From the NCBI GenBank assembly GCA_963575745.1, contig CAUYUJ010011448.1, forward strand, positions 1 through 64,000: DNA of 64,000 nucleotides, given 5' to 3'. Origin of the DNA: Prorocentrum cordatum (Eukaryota; Sar; Dinophyceae; Prorocentrales; Prorocentraceae). A program made the translations under genes and the position numbers. Positions 26,656 to 39,089 of the stretch are shown here, one piece after another. Position 1 is the stretch's first letter, and each line of letters opens with the position of its first letter. The notes under the pieces were generated by a model that worked only from the letters and a program-made list of their open reading frames with translations, did not search any database and had not been told where the DNA came from.

Positions 26656-29600
26656 TCCGGGGCGCTGGAGAGCTAGTTGACAAGAAAAATCTCGAGGGAC
26701 CTTTTGGTGACTTTTGGTTGGTTGAAAATGTGTCGTAGAGCTCTTCGGCATCGATGAGCTAGAGGAATTCCGGCGCGGGGGGGGAGCTAGTTGGTCGGCC
26801 CGACCAGAGAGGACAAAGTGACAACTTTTCGGTGTTTTTTAAAGATATTTGACCATATTTTGAGAAACCTGATTTTCCGCACCTGTAGAAGGTTATGAGA
26901 GCCTCTGCGTCTGAATATAAGCTCCTTAGACGCACTTCTACTGCCAAAACACTCGGAGTAACCAACTTTATTTCGACATGAAAAAAATGAGCGTTCAATT
27001 TTTCGAGAAATGCCTCCAGAAGCTCTCTCTTCGGACTCTGAGCTCTCTCACGCGTGAACGGAGCTCTAGATCTTCCCGGCGGTGACCAGGTTCAATCATT
27101 CGTTGAACTCTAGTATTCTTCCCTGTGATATTCGATCTTATTCCCGCTCGCCATCTTGATCTGAGCTCGATCGGATACCTTTGAAAAAGCGCCCAGACGG
27201 GATCGGCCGTTTCGAGTCATCTTGATACGCGCTCTCGGCATATAGGACTTATCTTGAGATATACTTAACTCGAGCTATATGACAGCTACAGAGCTGATAC
27301 TTACAGAAAACCCATTCATGATCATCAGTCGGGTTCGTCTGTTCAATCCAGAGCTCTGAGCTCGTGCAGGCGCGTCCGCCTGTCGAATCCAGGGCTCGGA
27401 ACTCGGTCTGCTGCCCGAACTAGGTCCGCGAAGCGAAAGTTCGAGTCATCCTGGAGGTGCTGTCGGTTTTCTGCACTTCACTCGGGCTGTAGGGGGGCTG
27501 CAGGGCTGGTAAGCAGGAATCGATTCGGAGAGATCAGATGCGTGCGGATGTCGCGTTCAGAGGTCTTAACTCGGTCTGATACTCGAGCTAGGTTTGCCAA
27601 ACTATTCGTACTGTTCGTATTAATATATTCGCATTATTCGAGTCATCTTGACAGCCACTGTCGGTTTTCTGTATTTAACTCGAGCTGTACAGCAGCTACA
27701 GAGCTGACACTAGCAGACACTGCTTTGAATCGATCAGGCGCGTTCGTCTGTTGTATCGAGAGGTCTGAACTCGGTCTGCTACTCGAGCTAGGTTCGCGAA
27801 ACTATTTGTGGTCATCTTGATAGATGCTGTCGGTTTTCTGGAGTTATCGAGCTTTAGGATAGCTACAGAGATAATACTTACATTTGTTCCCTGCCACTTC
27901 TTTGGACATAGTTTTGGCAGGAAGCTCTACCAGTCCCCGGCGCTAGAAAGGTTGACGGTTTACCGCCGGCACCCAGTTTGTTCTCAGGTTCGTAGCTGCA
28001 CTATAACTATCAAAACACTTGGGGGAACCGTCTTTGAATGAAAATAAGAAACACATTTTTTAGAGTTTTCAGCTAACCCTTGATGAAAGCTCTTTCCATG
28101 TGTGCGCCGGGCAAGCAAAGAGCTCGACGAGCTCCCGGCGGTAACTTGGTTGACGGTTTACGGCCGGCTCCCAGTTCAGGCGTGCTGGAGCTAGTTGGTC
28201 GACCCGACCAGAAAAGAAGATGTGACGGCTTACCGCGTAGAGCTCTTCGGCATCGATGAGCTAGAGGAATTGCGGTGCGGGGTGGAGCTAGTTGGTCGAC
28301 CCGGCCCGGGCGTTGAAAGTTCGTTTTGAGAACCAGTATTTTTCCCACCTCCTAGTGGATTATGCCGCGTCTGCCAGTCAATTCTCAGGTCCGTAGCTGC
28401 AATATTACTATCAAAAGACTTGAGGGAACCGACTGTGTTCCGAGTCATCTTGACACGCGTTCATGGTTTTCTCTACTTAACTCGAGATTTAGGAGAGCCA
28501 CAGAGCTCATGCTTAGAAAACTATTCGAAATCACCAGGCGCGTTCGTGTGTTGCATCTAGAAGTCTGAACTCGGTTTTATATTCGACCTAGGTCCGTAAA
28601 ACTATTTGTATCCTTCGAGTTATTTTGAGAAGTCCTCTCGGTTTCATTTACTTAGCTGAGATTTAGGAGAGCTACAGAGCTGGTACGCATATAAACCAAT
28701 CTAGTATCATCCGGTGCTTTTCTTGCACCGAGAGGCCTGAACTTGGTCTGGTACTCGAGCTAGATCCACGAAAAAAAAATGCGAAATGAAAAAACGTGTT
28801 TTCGAGCTTTTCTCTTCACGATTGAGAAAGCTTTTTTCGTGTACTCCGAGCAGCGCCGCGCGAAAACAGAGCTCTACGAGGCTCCCGGCGGTTACCAGGT
28901 TCGGTTTAGCGCAGTATTATTATCAAAACACTTGGAGGAACCGGCGTTGGATAAAAACAGAAAAACGTGATTTTTCGAGTTTTTTGGGTCTCGCTCCAGA
29001 CTCTTCCTACATGTGTACCGAGGAGCGCCGTGCGAGAAAAAAGCTCTACGAGAGCCCCGGCGGTAACATGTTTGACGGTTTGCCGCTAGTTCCCAGTTGG
29101 ATCGTTTTTGCGAAGATTTGAAAGATATTTTACAATATTTTGGGGAACCAGATTGTTTTCGTTGCTGTAGTGGGTTGTGCCGCGTCTGCCAGTGAAATTC
29201 TCAGGTCCGTAGCTGCAGTATAACTATGAAAACACTTGGGGGAACCGACGTTGGATAAAAACAGAGAAACGTGATTTCTGGAGTTTTTCAGGTTGCTTTC
29301 TTTATGTCTACCGAGGAGCGCCGTGTGAGAAAAGAGCTCTACGAGGGCCCCGGCGGTAACCTGGTTCACGGTTTACCGCTGGTTCCCAACACCTCGTAGA
29401 GCTCTTCGGCATCGATGAGCTAGAGGAATTCCGGCGCGGGGTGCAGCTAGTTGGCCGACCCGACCTTAGGGTCGGTCTTGCTATGATTTGAAAGATATTC
29501 GACCATTAATTTTGAGAAGCCAGATGTTTCGCACCTGTAGTGGTTATGCCGCGTCTGCTAGTCAAATTCTCAGCAGTATTACTACCAAAACACTTGCAGG

Positions 29601-29883
29601 AACCGACGTTGGATGAAAACAGAAAAACGTGTTTTTTTTCGAGTTTTTCGTTTCTCGCTCCAGAAGCTTTCTTCATGTGTTCCGACGACCGCCGTGCAAG
29701 AAAAGAGCTCTACGAGGTTCCCGCGGTAACCAGGTTGACGGTTCACCGCCGGTTGCATTTTGAGAAAGCTATTCATTTTTCAGAGATGACGATGCTTTTC
29801 TTGACGTACCTCGAGCTGCAGATGAGATCAGAGCTGTTCGGCACAGCAATTGGACGAATAGCATCAGGAGCGCGAGTTGCAAG
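26656..29883 (+). repeat. Mosaic of truncated T, G and H modules
   Basis: T head pieces, G/H modules starting near 26730, 28227 and 29392 (TCGTAGAGCTCTTCGGCATC), T units at 27230-27860 and 28440-28760, and decayed hairpins near 27075, 27945, 28136, 28889, 29058, 29352 and 29722. Several hairpins have lost an arm. No LINE and no credible gene; the ORFs translate repeat sequence. Confidence 0.55.
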
Positions 29884-30278
29884 TACCTTGTAGAGCTCTT
29901 CGGCATCGATGAGCTAGAGGAATTCTGGCGCGGGGTAAAGCTAGTGGCCGACCCGATCGGAAAGGACAATGTGACAATTTTGGATCGGTTTTGCTAAGAT
30001 TTGAAAGTTGACAATTCATTGTAAGAAAGCAGATTTTTATGCCGAGCATTGGCATATAAACTTCGTTCCCTCAGCAGCTCAGCTCTTTAGCGCCAGTTTT
30101 TGTACTAGTTCACTTCCGGGAACCGACTCCATGTTGACTCCGAAAAATCTCAATTTGACGTTTTTCTAGAAAAGCTCCCAGAAGCTCTCCGCTTTGATCC
30201 TGAGCTTTCTTACGGGTGCAAGGAGCTCTACGAGGTTCCCGGCGGTGACCAGGTTGACGGTTCACCGCCGGCACCAGT
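29884..30278 (+). repeat. Complete G module
   Basis: ACCTTGTAGAGCTC at 29884-29897, GAGCTCTACGAGGT at 30223-30236, hairpin 30239-30271 (CCGGCGGTGA / TCACCGCCGG), tail CACCAGT. 395 bp, like the copy at 2780-3178. Confidence 0.72.
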
Positions 30279-31859
30279 ATCTACATGTTTGAGAATGGTC
30301 TGGACTCCTTCTCTTCCTCTTCCTCCTGTTCATCAGCATCCTCTCTTCTCGCCCTTCCACCCTCTCCCCTCCTGCTCGTCATTCTTCTCTTCCTGCCTTC
30401 CCTCCTTCTCCTGCGCCTGCTCCTTCTCCTCCTTCTCTTCCTTAGCCTCCTCCATCTCCTTCTCCTCCTCGCTCTCTCTTCTCCTCCACGTCCTCCTCCA
30501 TGAAATCGCGCCCTCGCGCGCGGAATGCGAGATTGCCGCGCCCGCGTTCCATTGCCGCCGGCTTCTAGTTGGCAAAGGAGATCTCGACGGAAGTTTCTTT
30601 GGTGGCGTTTTTTTGACTTATTTAATTTGCTTCCTCGTAATCTGAACAGTCGTTCGAGCTCTAGTATTTTTGCCCCCATCTTCGATCTTATTCCCGCTCG
30701 CCATCTCAATCTCAGGTCGATCAGGTACATATTATTGTCAAAAAGCACTCAGGCGGGATCGGCTGCTTAGTGTCATCTTGGCAGGTGCTGTCGGTTTTCT
30801 GAACTGAACTCGAGCTGCAGATGGGCCACAGAGCTGTTCGGCACAGCAATGGAAACGAAATCACCAGAAGCGCTCGTATTAAGTATCGAGATGCCCGAGC
30901 TCGGTCTGCTTCCAGAGCTGGGTCCGCACATCTATCCGTATTCTGCCTTTTGTTTCAGAGATGATGATGAGTTTCTTGACATAACTCGCGCTGCAGATGA
31001 TTTACAGAGCTGTTTGGCACAGAGATCGAACATAAATCATCAGACACGATGAGTTCCTGGTTTAACTCGAGCTGCAGATGAGCTACAGAGCTGTTTGGCA
31101 CAGCAATCGGAAGAAAATCATCAGAAGCAATAGTCTCGAATATCTAAATGCCCGAACTCAGTCTGCGACCAGAGCTGGGTCCGACAAACTATCCGTACTC
31201 TGCTATTTTTTATTAGAGAAGATGATACAATTCTCGAGGGAAGTCGAGCTGCGGATGAGCTACAGAGCTGTTTGGCACAGCGATCGGGAGGATATCATTT
31301 GAAGCGCTAGTTTCCAGTATCGAGAGGCCCGAGCTCGGTCTTGTGCCAGAGTTGGAACCCACACAATATTTGTATTCTATATTTTTCAGAGATAACGATA
31401 CCTTTTTTGAATGTAGCTCGAGCTGCATATGATATTAGAGCTGTTCGGCATTGCAATCGGACGAATGTCATCCTGAGCGCTATTAGCAAGTATCTACATG
31501 TAGAAATCGTTCTGCTACCAGAGCTGGAACCAACAACTATTCGTACTCCTGCTCCTCGTCCTCTACCTTTTCCTCTTTCTTCTCCTCCTCTTGCTTCTTC
31601 ATCTGCTTCTTCTCCTCTTCCTCCTCCTGCTCCTTCTCTCCCTCCTTCTCCTCCTCCTCTTCCTCCTCTCGATCATCGTCGTCGTCCCTCTTCTCCTCCA
31701 CCCTTCCCCCTCCTGCTCGTCATCCTCCTCTTCCTCCTCCCCGCCCTTCTCCTCCGCCTGCTCCTCCTCCTCGTCCCCCTTCTCTTCCTCAGCCCCCTCC
31801 ATCTCCTCCTCCATCTCGCTTCTTCTTCTCCTCCGCGTCGCCCCCATGAAACCTCAGTG
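30279..31859 (+). repeat. T2 module pieces with pyrimidine-rich tracts
   Basis: T2 is a second kind of ~178-bp tandem unit, recognised by CTCGAGCTGCAGATGAGC and CTAGATGCCCGAACTCGG. Units run from 30770 to 31545. Two long CT-rich tracts (30297-30500 and 31547-31850) follow T2 units. After the first tract come CATGAAATCGCGCCCTCG and a T head without a hairpin between them. The second tract is cut by LINE e9 shortly after CATGAAA. Large apparent ORFs here are low-complexity translations. Confidence 0.6.
30297..30500 (+). repeat. CT-rich tract of a T2 module
   Basis: Imperfect TCC/CTT-rich run, followed by CATGAAATCGCGCCCTCG and GCGAGATTGCCGCGCC. Equivalent tracts, with related flanks, lie at 31547-31850, 39362-39655, 54078-54395 and 55972-56335. 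A run at 38465-38770 lacks the GC-rich tail. Their fixed position shows they are part of the module, not random microsatellites. Confidence 0.75.
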
Positions 31860-31949
31860 AGGTTTTGAACGGACCTGTATTGGGTCCCCGTCTTTCCACA
31901 GGCCAGGATAGCCGTAGTCGTAGCCGTGAAAAAAGAGGTTTGAGAGAAC

Positions 31950-32867
31950 ATGTTGGAAGTGGAAGCTAGCTCAGATGAGGAAGAGTTCAATCCAGACAAA
32001 GCGATGGAGCAGAGATTCAGAAGTTCAAAGAAAACTCAGAAAGACATCAAACAGCGTTTCACAGTTGTGGGTAGAGATCCAAAATGTTATGCAGGATGTG
32101 CAAGCAGTTTCTACCCGTCAAGATGCGATGGACAAGACTGTAGCGGAACTATCCCGTCAGGTAGCAGAGTTACAGCAAGCCAAGACAAACAGCAGTGCAG
32201 AGTCAGTCACTTCTAATCAGAGTGGGAACGCACACGGTGGCGGCACCAGAGCATCCCGTGATCAATGGAACCCAACAAATGTGCAGCTGTCGGCATGGAG
32301 TAAGGGAGCTGGCCACATCAAGAATAGGGGATCCGAGATGATGCAGGAGCCAGAGGCTTCAGCGGTGCTGAAGTATGTCAGTAACAACGCGGGTGAGGCG
32401 ACAGAGTGCATTGATGAAACAGAAACGGGGAAAGAGAGCTCGCACATACCTTTTTCTGGCTATGCACGGGTTCGTATCTATTCAAGCCAGGTACGCCATC
32501 GAAGATATTGTGGGATTTTCGAAGTGAGATCTTTGCGACGACACGGACCGACCCATTCAAAGCAATCGCGACAAAGGAAGTTCGCCCGAGCGCGGGGCCA
32601 TCACCGTGGAAGAGGCCACGCAACGCGGCGGCAGGCATAGCATACGGCGTGTGGCAGAACCTCTCGAGCGTTCCAATCAAGTGCGAGTTGGGACCCCCTT
32701 TCGCTTTCGTGTGGTGTTGCCCAGACCCACCGGATCCCGCTAAAAACTTTGTTATCGCATCCTTCGGGGATAAGTCAAAGACATGGAAGGTTGATGAGGA
32801 ACAGGTGAAACTAGCAGACTCGACGGTGGATGCGGCGATCTTCAAAGAGCGTCTCAACATTTATTGA
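31950..32867 (+). pseudogene. ORF1 of e9, frameshifted
   Basis: The ATG at 31950 opens MLEVEASSDEEEFNPDKAME. The frame then shifts near 32040-32080 into a heptad-like stretch (DAMDKTVAELSRQVAELQQ). It shifts back near 32490 to IFATTRTDPFKA, then PSPWKRPRNAAAGI, which matches the VEAPPWKK...AAGIF block of e1. GPPFAFVW corresponds to GPPITFMW. The stop TGA is at 32865-32867. It is a LINE ORF1 relic of the same domain layout as in e1 and e2; the shifts preclude a full product. Confidence 0.7.
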
Positions 32868-35800
32868 AATTCCCCCGCGATGAAAGGGGAAGCTGAGCAC
32901 CGGCTTATCGGCAGCTGGAATGTTTGTCGCACGGGGATTGCTAGTCTTGCCGAGCTTACCGATACTTTCAGACCTAATTCAATTCACATCGCGGGCCTCC
33001 AGGAGGCTCAGCATCTAGACCCAAAGGTGTGCACGCGGTTGTTTGACACAAAAGGATGGGTGTGTTTATTCTGCGATAAAGTTTCGGAGCGCAGCACGAT
33101 GGGGCGTGCTGCGATCTGTTGCAGTAAGAGCTAGGCCGCGCGCCGACATTTTGAATCCTTCAAGTCTTGCCTCAAGGGAAATAGATTCGTGGTTGGGATA
33201 TGGTCACGTCGTACAGGTGTATCCGTTTACTTACCAGCTTACAAAAACAAAAACACAGTGGATGAGTACGAGTCCATCCTGGATGACACCAGGACGGCGA
33301 TCGACCAGTGCAAGGCAGCTAGGCCGCATTGTTGCAGGCACATTGTTTTGCTTTGTGATGCGAACGCTGAGCTCCGACCAGGGGCGGAGAGAATCGCAGG
33401 GGGAGGAGTGAAAGGAGGAGCGGCTAAGAAGGAGACGGGAAGCTGTGAGAAGGAGAGGGAGGAGGGTCAGGGGCGCATGCGAGAAGCCGTGCTGTCGTTC
33501 GCCAGACACTTTACGCTCCGCTTTGCCAACGGCTTCTCGGAATGGGATCCGACGTGCAGGACCAGAATGGAGAGGGGGGCGGAGGGGATACAGGAGGAGG
33601 TGGAGAAGACTGAGGAGGAGGCTGGAAGCAGAAGGAAGAGGAGGAGACAATCAAAAGCTTCAGGACCCGTTCAGAAAGTGCTGGACTATATCGCAGTGTC
33701 TCAGAAATGGAGTTCCGATCTGGCAATCGACGCTAGGTGGATTTTCCCGAGAGACAGCAAGCCGTGCACGGACCCGAGGCTGGAGAGGAAAAGAGAACAG
33801 GCCCTGAGCGATCACAAGCTTCTCAGACATGCGATCCCACTCGACCGTGAAGCCCAGAGTAGCCAGGAGAAGAGAGATGGGAGGAGGAGTGCAGTCTTCT
33901 GGAGGTTGAAGGAGGAGGAGGACAGCAAGGCATACAGCGCGTTGCAGGACAAAGCACTGCGCGAGGTAAAGTGCCCAGAAGCGCTGCCGGAGGCAGTCGC
34001 CGCCGTGGCCCTCGGTAGAGGGATCCCTCACTCTGTTGCCCGCCCTGGGGGCTCAGGACCCAGAAAGACCGAGAGATGCAGGGAGTTGACGGCCAGGCTT
34101 CGCTCATTAGAGAAGGAGATGTTGAGGAACGACCGGAAGGAGGAGAAAGAGGAGGAGGAGGAAAACTTAATGAGAAAGAAGGAGCATAAAACACTCAGAG
34201 CAGGGATTCGGAAAGAAAATCGGCGATTCCAAGCGCAACTCTTGGAGCACATGCACGGAGATTCAAAGCGTACTCTCAAACAGACGGTACATCAGATCAA
34301 ATGTAACGGAGTGTTGGCTGAAGACAGAGAGGAATGGATGAAAACATTGGATGAGCATGTCAAAAACAGATTTCAGGATCCTCATATCAACCAGATAAAC
34401 CATAAAAATATTGCAGGACTTAAATATGGAAATTGATGTTTCTGGTTGCAGTGCAAATCCCAGGGCCGATGCTACAACAATGGCACATGTACTACACGCA
34501 CCTGCACGCCTCAAAGAAGATAAAGCTATTGGACCCCAACAGGGTACCCCTCGAATGGTGAGACACTTCACCTGGATCTCGCTCAGAAGAGTTCTGGACA
34601 TATTCAGAGGCCTGTATGTGAGCGAACTCAACATGCCGTTGTCGTGGCAAAACATTTCAGTGGTGCTGATGCCGCGTAAGGCTCAAATTGAAGACCTCAC
34701 ACAGACACGGGCCCTTTGCTTGATCAACACCTGTGCGAAATCCTACATGATGACGTTGCTGATTTTGGCAGAAGAAGAATTCTCGTCGACACAGCATTCA
34801 CTGAACATGTTTGGGTTTCGAAAGAATCGAAAGGTTCATGAGATTACGGCAGGACTCAAGGAGGTGGCGAGACACAGTATCGAATGGGGTAAAGGTGAAT
34901 CGCTTCAGTTAGGATTGGCGGATGTGAAGCACGCATTCGAGACCATGGCTTTTCAGAGAGCTGCGAACTCAATGCAACAGGTAGGTATCACTTTACACTT
35001 GAGGTTGGCGGTCTTATCATGCTTGATGGACAACCACGGAAAGGTCAGTTTTCCAGGACACGGAGTCAGCAGAAGTAAAAAGGGACACGATGATCAGAAC
35101 GGGGTGAACGGAAAGGCCATTCCTGTGGAATTGTGAGGCAGTCGCAATGTGGGGTGAGGTAGGAAAGAGATGGCAGGAAAGAGGACTGGGCTTTGCACTT
35201 GAACTGACGTATACTATGGAAAGGAAGTTGACACACTCAGTATGGGCGGACAATATCTTAGTTTACGCGAGAAGCAAACAGGAGCTTGCACATATGATGA
35301 AAGAAATGAGTGGCCCATTGTATTCACATGGCTTCACGTGGAAGAACGAGAGTCTGGCTTATTTACATTTCGGAGGTGACTTTAACGAACAAGAAGAGCT
35401 CAATTTCAGATTCAGTATATTGAGTGCAGATTGTGCTAGAAAAACTTGCAAACTTCTGGAGCCCATCATGCCAAGGAAAAGATAGGACAACATCCTATGG
35501 GTGCACTTTGACACGGAAATGCGTCGGCATGAAGATCTGAGAGCAATACTGGACAAGGCGAAAGCAGCTTTCTTCCGTGATGCGAAACTATCCATTCAGA
35601 TCAATTTCTTTCGAACGGAAGTTCTTGAAATACAGATTCCGTGTGATTAGTGTTGCCTCGTATGGCGCAGAGGGCAGCGCCGTCGACAGAGACACAGTGC
35701 AAGCTTTGCACTCATTTGAAGGATTCTGCCAGGAGGAGGAGGAGGCAGGAGGAGGAGGCAGGGGGGGAAAGCTTATCATGCCGCAGGTTTCCCTTCACTG

Positions 35801-37114
35801 GTGCAATTGTTTGTGCAGAAGCAATGGGGGTGGACAAAGGACATCGTACACTCAATCCTCACTCAATATGGCAAGGAGGAGGTGGAGGAGGATCAACAGC
35901 AAAAACATAAAAATATAATAGGAGGATGACGAGCCAACTGCAGCAAGCAGCCAAGCGCAGGAGGACAGATCTCACAGACATGAGCCAGAGACAGAACCTC
36001 TTAGAATCCAGCGCCGCAGACAGCCCTCCTGAGCCATCCTTTTGTCAGGGGCGGAAGCGCAGGCGTCTCGTATATGAGAAGGCCCTTTCAAAGAAGAGTC
36101 CATGGCTACAGGCGCGTTGTCAGATGTTGCATGGGGCGGGGGACTGGGTGCGGCGCAGGGGGGACTTTGTCAAGGCGGCCCCAGCTAGTGCGAGGCAGCA
36201 AATGAGGAGGAGGCTGGAGGGTGGAGGAAAAGAGAGGACAGGCTTGGGATCATGGCGTGGGATCTTTGAAAAGCTCGCTGGGCAGCCGTGCTGGTGGGAG
36301 AAATGACACTTCTCGGAGAAAGCGTTCCGTGAATTCCTTCAGAAGGCGCTTGCAGAATGTGATGGGAGCCCACTGTGGGACCTGTGCAATTGTAAGGGTG
36401 GGGGAGGTGACTTCGAGAGAGCAGGTAGAGGAGGTGTGGAGGAGGAAGCGAGGAGGAGGAAGAACATACTGAAGACAGAGGAGGAGGAGAAGGCAAGGCA
36501 GAAGAAAGCCAGGAGACTCGCATATAACTTCAAACAGGACACGGTGTGGAACCAGAAGCTCCCAGGAAAGATAGGTACCATCATGTGTCAATTCTCGGTG
36601 GACTCTCTCACGGTCATGAATTGGCTGAGGGGGAAATGGTATACTCAGAATGAGAAAGCTCATGAACTGTTATGCAAAACACATGTTGACATGGAGACAT
36701 GGTGTAGTCAATATCCCATAAGACCACCAGATTGGGGAGATGACCTCTGGCGTCATATCTACCGCGAAGGAAATGAGGAGGAGGGCTCGCGAGGGCCCAA
36801 CCAATTCCTATGTGTACAAAAATACCACAGATCTTAAGAATGGAGAAACTTTAGCTGCGCTCAGGGGTCATTTTGACGGTGGGAGAAGCGTCTCAGGAAG
36901 TGCCGTGGGCTACTGGCTGCAAGGCCTACTTGTTGATCGTACCGCACAGGCCTCAGAATCGCGGACCCTGCAAGAGACGGGCCTGCTTCTGGAGCAAGAT
37001 GCGACAGCAATGGAGTTCGAATTTATAGCGGCCTTGCGGTTGTTCCAGACCGCCCGAGAGTTCACTACAAAAATGTGCGAGGCAGGAAACGGGATTTTAA
37101 CTTCGAGTTCATGA
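32868..37114 (+). pseudogene. ORF2 of e9 (APE, RT, permuted RNase H), broken
   Basis: It continues in the frame of ORF1 after its TGA; here an ATG (32880) lies four codons on. APE motifs: GSWNVCRTG, GLQEAQ, DANAEL, VLDYIAVS, LSDHK. A TAG at 33132 replaces a tryptophan found in e1 (SKSW). Frameshifts near 34430, 35130 and after 35485 break the RT. RT pieces show GFRKNRKVHEI, motif A LADVKHAFE and motif C VWADN (35243-35254), with motif B damaged. The RNase H pieces are in permuted order: VDSLTVMNWL (D at 36601), YREGN near 36765, FDGGRS (D at 36875), EFIAALRLF near 37015. Runs of Glu, Lys and Arg codons from GGA-rich DNA lie between domains. Confidence 0.75.
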
Positions 37115-37471
37115 CTATTGAGGTTCGTGACCCTTATGGAGGTGCGCCATCTGCCATTGTATATTCACAGCCACGCTGAGTTATTTCATCTATCTGTACA
37201 CAAGTGCACATTTCATTGATCGGAGTTATTACTTCACTCACCTTGTGTGTGTGTGCGATTTTCAATTTTACATTCGCTTGCACGTCCCCATCCTGGAAGC
37301 ATGTTGGTGGTATTCTTGGCTGTGTAGTGGTCGGGGTCTCGCTTGGAGGCTTCGGTGCAATGCCTCGCTTGGAGGCTCGAGCCTGTGTCTTGGGACGGGC
37401 CTCGTTTGGAGGCGCGAGGCGCTGCGCTGCGGGTGAGACATTCGCACAGTGGGCGCTACGCAACGCAAAAA

Positions 37472-38200
37472 CCGAGGTTGACGGTTGACCGCCGGCTCCC
37501 AATTGGCCCGCCCAGCCCGGTCGGAATGTGATGACCCGGCGTCGGTTTTTTGAAGATTGTGAGGGATTTGAAAATTCATTCCGAAAAACTATTCGTACTC
37601 TGCCTTTTTTTTTGAGATGATGATGAGTTTCTCGATGTAACTCGAGCTGCCGATGAGCTACAGAGCTGTTCGCCACAGCAATCGAAAGGGAATCGTCAGA
37701 AGCGCTAGTCCCAAGTGTCTAGATGCCCGAACTCGGTCTACTACGAGAGCTGCGTCTGAAAAACTTTTCGTACTCTGCTAATTTTTCTGGACATGATGAT
37801 GAGTTTCTGGTTGTGACTCGAGCTTCAGGTGAGGTGCAGAGCTGTTTGGCACAGCAATTGGAAGGAAATGGTCAGGCGCGCTCATCTCCAGTATCTAGAT
37901 GCCCGAACTCGGTCTGCTACTAGAGCTGGGTCAGAAACAACTGTACGTACTCTGCTAATTTTCTGAGATGATGATGAGTTTCTTGATGCAACTCGAGCTG
38001 CGGATGAGCTACAGAGCTAGCTGTTTGGCAGAACAATCGGAAAGACATCGTCAGAAGCGGTAGTCTCGAGTGTCTAGATGTGCTATCATAGCTGGCTTCG
38101 ACAAACTCCTCTTACTCTGCTATTGATAGACAGATTATGGTGATTTTCTTGAGATAACTCGATCTGCAGATGAGCCGCGTACCTCCGCAGGCCGAAAGAT
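37472..38200 (+). repeat. Hairpin remainder, G2 piece and T2 array
   Basis: CCGAGGTTGACGGTTGACC plus GCCGGCTCCCA closes the hairpin entered by e9. A short G2 body follows, then about three T2 units of ~178 bp (37590-38190). Confidence 0.6.
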
Positions 38201-38286
38201 TTTCCTCTCGAGCCGCACGTGTCGGAAGCGACGCGCCGTTCAGGTGAGCGGATACATGTAGCGCTCGATTCGAGGTGGGGTGGATG

Positions 38287-38460
38287 TGTTATGGGCGAAG
38301 ATGCGGGAGTTGGCCGGGCCCCCTGCGGCGTTCGAGCAAACTTGTGTTATGGGAGGACTTTCGAGAGATGGCCAGGCCCGCGGCGGCGCTCGAGCAACCG
38401 CATGTTATGGGGGAAGTGAAGGGAGGTGGCCAGGCCCGCTGTGGCGCTCGAGCATCCGAC
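38287..38460 (+). repeat. 58-bp tandem repeat, three copies
   Basis: TGTTATGGG starts at 38287, 38345 and 38403. Each unit ends with GGCCAGGCCCG- or GGCCGGGCCCC-like and GTTCGAGCA/GCTCGAGCA sequence. It is unrelated to the T and T2 units. No ORF of note. Confidence 0.7.
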
Positions 38461-38464
38461 TTGG

Positions 38465-38770
38465 ACACTTTGCTTGTGTGTCCTCGCCCTCCCTCATCCC
38501 TTCCTTTCCTCCTCCTCCCACTTCCCCCCATCCTCCTCCCGCTTCCTCCCTCCTCCTCCTCCTCCTTCCTCCTTCGTCCGTCCGCCCCCCTCCTCTCCCC
38601 TCGCCCCTCCCTCATCCCCCTTCTCCTCCTCCTTCTGCTCTTCCTTCCTCCTCTTCCTCCCCCCCCCCCCCCCTGCGTCCCCTCTGTTCTCCTCCCACCG
38701 CCTCTTGCTTTTTTTCCTCGTCCTTCCCCTCTTCATTCTGGGAAGACCCCCCCCCTTCCCCCGTATAATC
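38465..38770 (+). repeat. Pyrimidine-rich low-complexity tract
   Basis: Dense CCTCC/TTCC repeats including a run of about 13 C. It lacks the conserved CATGAAA and GC-rich tail of the T2 tracts. The long Pro/Ser ORFs on it are low-complexity translations. Confidence 0.75.
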
Positions 38771-38835
38771 ATAGCATGGTTCTTCAGATCCACAGCTCCG
38801 TGGATACTGGGGATGTAGCATGATGCTTCACTTGT

Positions 38836-38953
38836 GGTGCTCCGCGGATCCAATTTCCCCTGGATCCCGGATGACAATTATCATTGCGTATTTATTTCCG
38901 GGAAATACATGGATCCATTTTTTTTCACACACAGGAAATTGGATCCGCGCACC
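38836..38953. repeat. 118-bp foldback element
   Basis: Arm GCGGATCCAATTTCC (38844-38858) is exactly complementary to GGAAATTGGATCCGC (38934-38948). Outside these, GGTGC and GCACC also pair. Several further GGATCC sites lie within and beside it. No ORF. It could be a very small foldback transposon. Confidence 0.65.
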
Positions 38954-38996
38954 GCAGAACTAGGATCCACGAAACTCTCCCACACCCGAAAAAGGG

Positions 38997-39053
38997 ATAT
39001 ATATATATATTTATATATATATATACAATATATATATATATATATAAATATAA
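38997..39053. repeat. AT microsatellite
   Basis: Almost pure (AT)n of about 55 bp with short interruptions; no other copy in the window. Confidence 0.9.
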
Positions 39054-39089
39054 AAGTTCAAGGGGGGAAAACTGTCGGCCTGGGGATGT

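Larger units (their letters stand above)
31860..37471 (+). mobile_element. LINE e9, family C, near full-length, decayed
   Basis: About 5.6 kb with ORF1 and ORF2 remnants in LINE order. The 3' end CTACGCAACGCAAAAA is followed by CCGAGGTTGACGG and a hairpin right arm (37472 on). The 5' junction is not in a hairpin: it lies just after a T2 CT-tract (CATGAAACCTCAGTGAGG), so target sequence was lost there or the boundary is different. The start is therefore approximate. About 350 bp of 3' UTR follows ORF2. Several frameshifts and a nonsense codon make it inactive. Confidence 0.8.

Noticed and set aside
31904-31930. CCGTAGTCGTAGCCGTG near the start of e9 as a spliced-leader relict
   Set aside because: Only CCGTAG-type hexamers match. 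The diagnostic GGCTCAAG end is missing.
38275-38823. Long Pro/Ser/Leu-rich or Glu/Lys/Arg-rich ORFs on CT tracts (also 30281-30748, 31341-31868, 39196-39655, 54078-54490, 55921-56481)
   Set aside because: They are translations of low-complexity pyrimidine or purine runs, open in several frames on both strands, with no domain or start context.
38997-39053. AT-rich run as a replication origin or centromeric core
   Set aside because: It is a simple dinucleotide microsatellite without supporting context.
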